Of a stretch of DNA of 64,000 nucleotides, positions 56,562 to 64,000 are shown piece after piece. This DNA is from Bryobacterales bacterium (GTDB lineage Bacteria > Acidobacteriota > Terriglobia > Bryobacterales > Bryobacteraceae), in NCBI GenBank assembly GCA_020852175.1, contig JADZBH010000004.1, positions 1 through 64,000 on the forward strand, given 5' to 3'. The notes below the pieces were generated by a model. It had not been told where the DNA came from, searched no databases, and saw only the letters and a program-made list of their open reading frames with translations. Position 1 is the first letter of the stretch. Each line of letters opens with the position of its first letter. The position numbers and the translations under genes are program-made.

Positions 56562-57505
56562 CGCAGTTTCATGGGAGCCCCGCCGTGCGTCTTGCTCCGC
56601 TCGGCCGCGTCCATGAACGCGAACATTTCCAGGGTCTCCTCGTTCGGCACCGGCACAACGCCAGTCTGGAAGAATTTCACGATCTCGCGCAGCATGGGCA
56701 CATAGCTGCTCCGGGTCTTCGCACCGCTCGGCGACACGGACTTCGCCCGGAACACGACGCCGCCGAACTCCGAATACGGACGGATCGTCCGTACCGTGCC
56801 GATCTTGCCGCCCTTCCACTTCGCAGTCACCTCGTCGGAGTCTGGCGTCGATACCATCGTCACCTCCTCCGCGCCCGGTCCCAGCAGCGTGTAAAGTATC
56901 TCCACCGCGTGAATGCCGTACCACGTCAGGCTCAGCTTGTGATGCTCCTCGACCGGTCCCGGACCCCATACGATCACGCCCGTCATGTCCGGCGCCTTCA
57001 TGTCCACGGCCACCTCGCCGTAACGCAGCGACGACGTGCTGAACCATTTCACGCGGGCCGCCTTCAACACACGGGCAATCTCCCGCGCGTCTTCCAGCGT
57101 GCTCGCCAGGGGCTTGTCGATGAACATCGGCTTGCCGCACTTGGCCGCTTCCCTGGCCTGCGGCAGGTGCGCCCGCCCGTCCACGCTTTCCAGCAGAATC
57201 GCGTCCACCTTGCCGCACAGCGCGCCAATGGAAGGCACGATCTCCACGCCCCACTTCCCGCTCAACTCCTTCGCGAATCCCTCCACACGGTTGGCCGACG
57301 ATTCCACGTCCGGGCTCCCGCCCTTGAACGCGGCGACGACCTTCGCCCCCGCTATGTGATCGGCGTTCGACGGGTCGTTCAGCACCTTGGTGAACGCGAT
57401 GACGTGCGAGGTATCCGTGCCGATGAAGCCCAATTTCAAGTCGGCGGAAAAACAGAGCGGCGCCGCCAGCAGCGGCCAAAGCAGACGGAAGGACATGAAT
57501 CGCAT
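56558..57505 (-). CDS. Exported Gfo/Idh/MocA-family protein
   Basis: Signal MRFMSFRLLWPLLAAPLCFSADLKLGFIGTDTSHV; GKPMFIDKPLASTLEDAREIARV. Confidence 0.85.
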   Translation of the reverse strand: MRFMSFRLLWPLLAAPLCFSADLKLGFIGTDTSHVIAFTKVLNDPSNADHIAGAKVVAAFKGGSPDVESSANRVEGFAKELSGKWGVEIVPSIGALCGKVDAILLESVDGRAHLPQAREAAKCGKPMFIDKPLASTLEDAREIARVLKAARVKWFSTSSLRYGEVAVDMKAPDMTGVIVWGPGPVEEHHKLSLTWYGIHAVEILYTLLGPGAEEVTMVSTPDSDEVTAKWKGGKIGTVRTIRPYSEFGGVVFRAKSVSPSGAKTRSSYVPMLREIVKFFQTGVVPVPNEETLEMFAFMDAAERSKTHGGAPMKLR

Positions 57506-57535
57506 TGTACACTCATAGGTTCGGGCTAACCCATT

Positions 57536-59644
57536 TTGGATTTCTCCACCCCTTTGATGTACGTGAAAGGCGTTGGGCCGGCGCGGGCGGCGGTTCTCGA
57601 AACCAAGGGACTCCACACCGTGGGCGACCTGCTCTCCTACGCGCCCTTCCGCTACGAAGACCGCAGCAACGTCAAGTCCATCGGCTCGCTGGCGCCGGGC
57701 GAGATGGCCACCGTGCTGGCGCGTATCCACTCGGCCACCACGCTCCGCATCGGACGCTACTCCAAGCGTCCGGGAGGCATGTTCGAGGCCGTGCTCACCG
57801 ACAATTCCGGCGGCCGCCTTGCCGCCAAGTGGTTCAACGGCTCCTTCCTCGCCAACATCCTCGTACCCGGCATGACGCTCGCCGTCTACGGCAGGATCGA
57901 AACCGAAAGCCCGATGAACCGGCTCGTGATGCTGCATCCGGAGTTCGAAATCCTTCCCGAGGACGACGACGAAGGCGACGCCTCGCTCCACACCGGCCGC
58001 ATCGTGCCCATCTACGAGGCGATCGGCAAGATCTCCACCAAGGTGCTGCGCCTGCTCACGCACCGCGCCCTGGAACGCGCCGCCATTCCGGAGGACCCGC
58101 TGCCGGAAACCATCCGAGCCCGGCTGGATCTCGCCTCCCTGCGCGAAGCGCTCCACGGGATCCACTTCCCCGAGTCCGGTTCCGATGTCCGCGTCTGGAA
58201 CGGCTTCCGCAGCCCCGGCCACCAGCGCCTCATCTTCGAGGAGTTCTTCTGGCTCGAATGCGGCCTCGCTTTCAAACGCGACCAGGCGCGCCGCGCCGAC
58301 GGCATCCGCTTTGCACTCACAGACAGCATCCGGAAGAAGCTGAAACAGATGTTGCCCTTCAAACCCACCGCCGCGCAGAAGCGCGTGCTTGGCGAAATCG
58401 CCCAGGACATGGCCGCGCCGCAGCCCATGAACCGGCTCCTGCAGGGCGACGTGGGCAGCGGCAAGACTCTCGTCGCCGCGGAGGCCGCCGTCATCGCCAT
58501 CGAGAACGGCTACCAGTGCGTGCTGCTGGCGCCCACGGAAATCCTGGCCGCGCAGCACCACCTTGCCTTCAAGAAGCTCTTCGGCAAGCTCGGCTATCCC
58601 GTCATTCTCCTCACCGGATCGCAATCGCCGAAGGAGAAGGCCACGCTCAAGCGCATGATCGCCGAGGGCATCGTGAAGATGGTCATCGGCACGCACGCCG
58701 TTCTCACCGGGGACGTCGAGTTCCACAAACTCGGACTGGCCGTCGTGGACGAGCAACACCGCTTCGGGGTGATGCAACGCCTGAAGCTCTTTGAAAAGGG
58801 CGTCCACCCGGACGTGCTCGTCATGACCGCCACGCCCATTCCGCGCACCCTCGCCCTGACCATCTACGGCGATCTCGACACCTCCCTCATCGACGAGCTG
58901 CCTCCGGGCCGTAAACCGATTCAGACGATTCATGTTCCCGAGCCCAAGATCGCCAAGGCCTGGGCGCTCGTCCGCGACCAATTACGCCAGGGCCGCCAGG
59001 CCTATGTCGTCTATCCCGTCATCGAGGAGGCCGAAACGGTCTCCATGAAAGCCGCGCAGAAGATGCATGAGCATCTCTCCACGGTCGAGTTCCCCGGTTA
59101 CAAGGTCGGCTTGCTTCATGGAAAGCTCCCGGCCGGGGAGAGGGAACGCGTGATGGATCTCTTCCAGCAGGGCGGAATCGACATCCTCGTTTCCACCACC
59201 GTCATCGAGGTTGGCGTCGATGTGCCCAACGCCTCGGTCATGGTCATCGAACACGCGGAACGCTTTGGCCTCGCGCAATTGCACCAGTTGCGCGGCCGCG
59301 TCGGCAGGGGCGCCTCGCAAAGCTACTGCGTGCTGGTGACCAGTTCGCTCGGCGACCCGGCACGGGAGCGCATCCGCACCATGGTCGACTCCAACGACGG
59401 CTTCCACATCGCCGAAATGGACCTGCGCCTGCGCGGTCCCGGCGAATTCTTCGGCACGAAGCAAAGCGGCCTGCCGACGCTCCGCATCGCCAATCTCATC
59501 CGCGACCGCGACCTGCTCGAACTGGCTCGCGCCGAGGCGCAGGCCTTCATCGCCTCGCCCCCGACCGAGGAGGAGCGCAAGCGCGCGCTGACGCACATTC
59601 GCGAACACTGGCAACGCCGTTATGGCCTGGTTCAGGTAGGTTAA
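57536..59644 (+). CDS. recG: ATP-dependent DNA helicase RecG (start uncertain, TTG 57536 or ATG 57557)
   Basis: NRLLQGDVGSGKTLVAAEAA; VVDEQHRFGVMQRL; VMTATPIPRTLALTIYGDLDTSLIDELPPGRKPI; RGRVGRGASQSYCVL. Confidence 0.96.
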   Translation: MDFSTPLMYVKGVGPARAAVLETKGLHTVGDLLSYAPFRYEDRSNVKSIGSLAPGEMATVLARIHSATTLRIGRYSKRPGGMFEAVLTDNSGGRLAAKWFNGSFLANILVPGMTLAVYGRIETESPMNRLVMLHPEFEILPEDDDEGDASLHTGRIVPIYEAIGKISTKVLRLLTHRALERAAIPEDPLPETIRARLDLASLREALHGIHFPESGSDVRVWNGFRSPGHQRLIFEEFFWLECGLAFKRDQARRADGIRFALTDSIRKKLKQMLPFKPTAAQKRVLGEIAQDMAAPQPMNRLLQGDVGSGKTLVAAEAAVIAIENGYQCVLLAPTEILAAQHHLAFKKLFGKLGYPVILLTGSQSPKEKATLKRMIAEGIVKMVIGTHAVLTGDVEFHKLGLAVVDEQHRFGVMQRLKLFEKGVHPDVLVMTATPIPRTLALTIYGDLDTSLIDELPPGRKPIQTIHVPEPKIAKAWALVRDQLRQGRQAYVVYPVIEEAETVSMKAAQKMHEHLSTVEFPGYKVGLLHGKLPAGERERVMDLFQQGGIDILVSTTVIEVGVDVPNASVMVIEHAERFGLAQLHQLRGRVGRGASQSYCVLVTSSLGDPARERIRTMVDSNDGFHIAEMDLRLRGPGEFFGTKQSGLPTLRIANLIRDRDLLELARAEAQAFIASPPTEEERKRALTHIREHWQRRYGLVQVG

Positions 59645-59645
59645 T

Positions 59646-60179
59646 ATGCGCATCATCGCAGGCGAATTCCGCCGCCGTCTTCTAAAATCCCCCCCCGGCG
59701 CCGCCACGCGCCCCACGCCGGACCGCCTGCGCGAGGCTCTGTTCAACGTCCTGCAGGGACGCATCGAAGGCATCTCCTTCGCCGATGCCTACGCGGGCAC
59801 CGGAGCCGTGGGACTCGAAGCGCTCAGCCGCGGAGCCGGTCCGGTCATCCTCATCGAACGCTCGCGCGCCGCCATGCAGGTGATCAAGGACAACCTGAAC
59901 TCCCTCGGCGCGCTCGACCGCGTCCGCCTTATTCACGGCTCGGCCGCCACCTATCTCGCCGCGCAGCGCGCCGCGACCGTCTTTCTCGATCCTCCCTACA
60001 CCATGCCCGGCGAGTACGAACAAGCCTTCTCTCAACTGGAAAAATATCCGCCTTCGCTCGTCATCGCACAGCACGCCACGCGCCATGAACTGCCGGAGCG
60101 CTACCCCGGTTTCCGGCGCACCCGCATCCTGAGGCAGGGCGACAACAGCCTGAGCTTCTATGAACCGGCGGTAGAATAG
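59646..60179 (+). CDS. rsmD: 16S rRNA (guanine966-N2)-methyltransferase RsmD
   Basis: MRIIAGEFRRRLLKSPPGAATRPTPDRLREALFNVL; FADAYAGTGAVGLEALSRGA; VFLDPPYTMP. Confidence 0.93.
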   Translation: MRIIAGEFRRRLLKSPPGAATRPTPDRLREALFNVLQGRIEGISFADAYAGTGAVGLEALSRGAGPVILIERSRAAMQVIKDNLNSLGALDRVRLIHGSAATYLAAQRAATVFLDPPYTMPGEYEQAFSQLEKYPPSLVIAQHATRHELPERYPGFRRTRILRQGDNSLSFYEPAVE

Positions 60180-60184
60180 GCGCG

Positions 60185-62989
60185 ATGCGAAGCGCTTGGG
60201 CGATGCTTGTTCTACTTCTGGCCGCCGCGATGGCGTGGTTCACGCTCCGCCCCGTGCCGGGGCGGGCGCAAGCCGCTCCCCCGCCTGCCGGCGCCGCGCA
60301 GTTCCTCATCACCGTAGGGCTGCTCGACAAGGACGCAAGATCCTGGACCGGCCGTGTCTCCGTGGAAAATGGCGAACTCCTCCGCGCCCAGGGCTGGCGC
60401 TTCTCGCGCACCGACCGCATCAGCCAGGACGGTACGTTCGCGTTTCAAACAAAAGTCGCTAATTTTGAGAATCAGCTCGATCCCGGACGCGAGTACGGCC
60501 AAACAGCCTGGGGCGAGGAGCGCATCCGCCGCCAGATCCCGCAAGGCCTCATCGTGATCCTGCGCGGCGATGCGGCCGAGGCCGTCTTTTCCAGCGAAGC
60601 CGGCTCCTTCCGCTTCCGCGCCGCCAGCGTTACCTTCGACCAGCCCGCTGCCTTCCTGGACGGCAATGCCCTGGTCGAGCGTCTCCCCTTGGAAACGCGC
60701 CTCTCCTCTCCCGGCGTCCGCGATGACTGGCCCGCTCTCGCCTTCTCCCGCGGCGGCGAGCGCTGGACTGCCTGGACCACTTATGAAAAAGACGGCGACT
60801 ACGTCACGGTCTCCAACGGTTCCGCCCCCGTCTACATCACCGAAAAGGGCGACCATCACTCCCCCACGCTGGCCACCGATTCCCGGGGCTGGGTGCACGC
60901 GGCGTGGAGCCAGCGCGAAGGCTCCGAATTTCACATCTATCTTTCCACCTTCGTCTATGGCCGCTGGTCCCGCGCCCAGCGCATGACCCAGCCAGGCACG
61001 TCGAACATCTGGCCGCAACTGGCCAGCGACGGCGACCGCCGGATCGCCCTCGTCTGGCAGTGTCTCCGCGCGGGCGCGAGCAGCGTGCAGGCGCGCGTCT
61101 GGGAGGGCCGCGGCTGGGGTCTGCCGCAGCAGATGAGCGAGGAGGACGGCAATGCCTGGGCTCCTTCGGCCGCCTTCGGCGGCGGCCAGCTTTGGATCGC
61201 CTGGGATAGCTATCGCACCGGCGCCTACCAGGTCTACGCGCGCCAGTGGCCCACCGGCGGCGTCGAGCGCATCACGCAAGGCGGACGCTTCAGCGTCCGG
61301 CCCTCCATCGCCGTTACCAGCCATGGCGTACCGGTCGTCGCGTGGGAGGAATCCGATGCCCTTTGGGGCAAGGACTTCGCCTTCCTCTCCGACCCCGCCG
61401 GCGTCACCCTGTATAAGAACCGCCGCATCGCGCTCGCCTTCAAGCAGGAGAACTCCTGGCACGCTCTCGACGGTTCGCCCGCCGCCTCGCTGCCTGAGTC
61501 CGTGCGCCGCTTCGTCCAGCAGCCGCGCCTGGCCATCGACGCCATGGGCCGCCTTCACCTCGGTCTCCGCGTGCGCACTTCGGCCGCCAACGCGCGCATG
61601 GACTATTGGGCCTCGGGCGGCAGGTGGGAATCCTTTGTCACCTCCTGGACCGGCTCGCGGTGGGCTCGCGCCATTCCCCTTCCTTCCAGCACGGGCCGCA
61701 ACAGCATGCGCACGGCCATCGCCGTCAAGGGTGACGCCGTGCACGCCGCCTGGGCCACCGACAATCGCGTCTGGCCCGGCGTCGCGTATGGAGAACTCGA
61801 TGTCTATGCCGCCTCCGTCCCGGCGCGCGGCGAACCGTTCACTCCTCGCGGCGGCGGAATCATCGGCGCCGGCGCCCCCGCGCCGCAACCTCATCCCAAC
61901 GAGAACGCCGATGTCGCCGCCATCCGCTCCTATCGCGTCCGGCTGGGCGGCAGGACCTTCCGTATCTTGCGCGGCGACCTTCACCGGCACACCGAACTCT
62001 CCCCCGACGGCGCCGGCGACGGCTCGCTCGACGACCTGTACCGGTATGCCCTCGACGCGGCTCAAATGGACTACGCCCACGTCGCCGACCACCAGATGGG
62101 CAATGACGAGTACAACTGGTGGATCACGCAAAAATCCAACGATCTGTACTATCTGCCGGAACGGTTCGTGCCTCTCTACGGCTATGAGCGCAGCGTGCCC
62201 TACCCGAACGGCCACCGCAACGTCATCTGGTCCAAACGCGGCAACACCGTGCTGCCCATCGAAGAAAAGGAGCTCAAGGGCGAGGTGAACTCCGGCGGCA
62301 TCCTTTACCCTTACCTGCGGCTCACCGACGGCATCGCCACCTCACACTCCTCGGCCACCCAGCAGGGCACCGACTGGCGCGACAACGATCCGGCTCTCGA
62401 ACCGATGGTGGAGATCTTCCAGGGCTTTGAATCCAGCTACGAACACGAGGGCGCTCCGCGCGCCTGGAGCGTGCGCGACAAGGCCGTCCACCAGGGTCCG
62501 CGCCCCGCCGGGTACATCTGGAACGCCTGGGCCAAGGGATACAAGCTGGGCGTCCAGTCCAGTTCCGATCATGTCTCCACGCACACGTCGTTCGCCTGCG
62601 TGCTCGCCGAACAGTTCACCCGCGAGGGCCTGCTCGATGCCATGCGCAAGCGGCACGTCTACGCCGCCACCGACTCGATCGTCCTGGACTACCGCGCCGC
62701 GTTGAGTGGAGGCGAGGTCCTCATGGGCGACATCGCCGCCTCGTCCACCGCTCCGCGCCTGATGGTCGGCATCGCGGGCACGGCCCGCATCAGGCAGATC
62801 GACGTCATCAAGAACAACGAGTACGTCCACCAGATCAAGCCGGGCGCGAAACAGGCGAGCTTCACCTTCGTTGACACGGCCTTTGGCGGCGGCCCCACCC
62901 CCGACGGCACGAACTACTACTACATCCGCGCCGAGCAGGAAGACGGCGAACTGGTTTGGAGCAGCCCCATCTGGGTGAAGAAGCAGTAG
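60185..62989 (+). CDS. Exported beta-propeller-like region fused to PHP-type metal-dependent hydrolase (DUF3604-like)
   Basis: Repeated SPTLATDSRGWVHAAWSQ / APSAAFGGGQLWIAWDS blades; ILRGDLHRHTELSPDGAGDGSLDDLYRYALDAAQMDYAHVADHQMG; LGVQSSSDHVSTHTSFACVLA. Confidence 0.8.
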   Translation: MRSAWAMLVLLLAAAMAWFTLRPVPGRAQAAPPPAGAAQFLITVGLLDKDARSWTGRVSVENGELLRAQGWRFSRTDRISQDGTFAFQTKVANFENQLDPGREYGQTAWGEERIRRQIPQGLIVILRGDAAEAVFSSEAGSFRFRAASVTFDQPAAFLDGNALVERLPLETRLSSPGVRDDWPALAFSRGGERWTAWTTYEKDGDYVTVSNGSAPVYITEKGDHHSPTLATDSRGWVHAAWSQREGSEFHIYLSTFVYGRWSRAQRMTQPGTSNIWPQLASDGDRRIALVWQCLRAGASSVQARVWEGRGWGLPQQMSEEDGNAWAPSAAFGGGQLWIAWDSYRTGAYQVYARQWPTGGVERITQGGRFSVRPSIAVTSHGVPVVAWEESDALWGKDFAFLSDPAGVTLYKNRRIALAFKQENSWHALDGSPAASLPESVRRFVQQPRLAIDAMGRLHLGLRVRTSAANARMDYWASGGRWESFVTSWTGSRWARAIPLPSSTGRNSMRTAIAVKGDAVHAAWATDNRVWPGVAYGELDVYAASVPARGEPFTPRGGGIIGAGAPAPQPHPNENADVAAIRSYRVRLGGRTFRILRGDLHRHTELSPDGAGDGSLDDLYRYALDAAQMDYAHVADHQMGNDEYNWWITQKSNDLYYLPERFVPLYGYERSVPYPNGHRNVIWSKRGNTVLPIEEKELKGEVNSGGILYPYLRLTDGIATSHSSATQQGTDWRDNDPALEPMVEIFQGFESSYEHEGAPRAWSVRDKAVHQGPRPAGYIWNAWAKGYKLGVQSSSDHVSTHTSFACVLAEQFTREGLLDAMRKRHVYAATDSIVLDYRAALSGGEVLMGDIAASSTAPRLMVGIAGTARIRQIDVIKNNEYVHQIKPGAKQASFTFVDTAFGGGPTPDGTNYYYIRAEQEDGELVWSSPIWVKKQ

Positions 62990-63005
62990 CCCGCCGCGCT
63001 CATCC

Positions 63006-64000
63006 CTAGCGCAGCGCCGTGAACGACGCCCGCACGATGCCCGTCCCGGGTTCGACGAAAGCCACGAAATTCTGGTACAACGACGATGTCCCGCCGTTCA
63101 CCGCGCGGATGTTGCTCGCCGGCAGCAGCGGATAGTAGCCCATATCCAGCCCGTTCGCTCCCGCCGCCGCCGTGCAGTTGCAGGATTGCTCCTCCGGCAG
63201 GCCGCTGTTCATCACCAGCGTCACGGGCTGCCCCGTGCCGTTATACAGGACGGGTGCGAATACGGGCTCGCTTCCCGTCGTGTTCGTGATCGTGAATGGA
63301 ATCGTGCCCATGGGCGCGCCCGTGCCCGGGAAGTAACCCGTTACCGGCACGCCAGCCGGCGCGCCATCCACCACGGGACGGATCATCTCGTAGGACACCA
63401 CCAGCGTGCGCGGCACGGCGAAATCACGCGCCTCCGCGGCCCCGCCGCCCACGATCATCAGGTTTTCTCCGTTGGCCTTCACCTGCACCGGATACAACAG
63501 CTTGTTCACCACCCGTACCGTCACCTTGCGCCCGCTGTCCTTTGCCGCCGTGAACGCGTAATCGGTGAAACGCCATGTGCCGAGCATGCGGTAGTGGAAC
63601 CGCACATAGATGCGCCGGCCGTCGGTGGGCAGATAGTTCACACGGTGGAAACTGGTGTTTCCCGCATCCTCCACGGCCAACTCCCGCCCGCCCGGCGTCG
63701 TGCCGATGTGCAGCTTGAATTGATCCGACGAGGTCCCTTTCGACCATGCGAAGTCCACCGTCGCGCCGGGCAGCGTGGCGCCGTTCGCCGGTTGCGTCAG
63801 GCTCGCCGGCTCGGTGTCTTCCAGATAGGCGCGAAACCGCGGAAATCCGTTGACGAAGCGCCCGTAGAAGGCTTCGAACGGGTCGAGCGCGCACAACCGC
63901 GCCTCGCTCGCCGAAGGTCCCGCCGTCAACGTGCCCACCACCTGGTTGTTCGCGTTGAACAGGGGAGAGCCCGATGAGCCGCCCTCCACCCGCCCCCTGG
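63006..64000 (-). CDS. Secreted trypsin-like serine protease, C-terminal part (truncated by window end)
   Basis: Active-site motif EGGSSGSPLFNANNQVVGTL; frame stays open to window edge (RGRVEGGSSGSP). Confidence 0.75.
   Translation of the reverse strand, partial: RGRVEGGSSGSPLFNANNQVVGTLTAGPSASEARLCALDPFEAFYGRFVNGFPRFRAYLEDTEPASLTQPANGATLPGATVDFAWSKGTSSDQFKLHIGTTPGGRELAVEDAGNTSFHRVNYLPTDGRRIYVRFHYRMLGTWRFTDYAFTAAKDSGRKVTVRVVNKLLYPVQVKANGENLMIVGGGAAEARDFAVPRTLVVSYEMIRPVVDGAPAGVPVTGYFPGTGAPMGTIPFTITNTTGSEPVFAPVLYNGTGQPVTLVMNSGLPEEQSCNCTAAAGANGLDMGYYPLLPASNIRAVNGGTSSLYQNFVAFVEPGTGIVRASFTALR

Noticed and set aside
57506-58981. Upstream extension of the 807-aa minus-strand ORF beyond the Gfo/Idh start at 57505
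   Set aside because: Overlaps recG antisense; a signal peptide starting at 57505 marks the real N-terminus.
60212-62215. 667-aa minus-strand ORF antisense to the PHP protein
   Set aside because: Gly/Asp/Ala-rich, no motifs; antisense artefact.
1-64000. CRISPR arrays, tRNA/rRNA genes, IS elements, phage or defence genes
   Set aside because: Looked for regular direct repeats, tRNA-like intergenic sequence and transposase/integrase motifs; none seen. Small tRNAs could still be missed without a covariance search.

Overview
High-GC bacterial chromosomal segment. Gene content (Oar-like TonB-dependent receptors, Tat-exported Gfo/Idh/MocA proteins, DUF1080 proteins, sulfatases, a PEP-CTERM protein) suggests an Acidobacteriota member of the Solibacter/Bryobacter type; this is inferred from content, not from a marker gene. 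I support about 48 protein-coding genes, two of them truncated by the window edges, plus one RNA gene: rnpB (RNase P RNA) on the minus strand at about 17876-18298, which the ORF track covers with spurious ORFs. I see no CRISPR array, tRNA, rRNA or transposase. Most notable: (1) a solitary COG1964-type radical SAM protein with several Cys motifs (3041-5146), a candidate tetraether/membrane-spanning-lipid synthase (Tes-like), followed by a clear intrinsic terminator; (2) a compact five-gene operon (33167-38821: ethanolamine-type permease, glutamine-synthetase-like ligase, SDR, aldehyde dehydrogenase, class I amidotransferase) that reads as a complete gamma-glutamyl-shielded amino-alcohol (ethanolamine) catabolic pathway; (3) a divergent TonB-receptor / membrane-anchored regulator pair with an overlapping palindrome and direct-repeat operator candidate between them; (4) exported redox cassettes pairing a PQQ enzyme or an FMN 2-hydroxyacid oxidase with multiheme cytochromes c; (5) a DUF1080 + Gfo/Idh/MocA pair resembling a 3-keto-glycoside pathway; (6) an RNase P RNA whose L15 region appears to carry GGA instead of GGU; (7) an exact-consensus sigma70 promoter before a small SnoaL-like gene. 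Homology assignments come from recognised motifs only; no searches were run.
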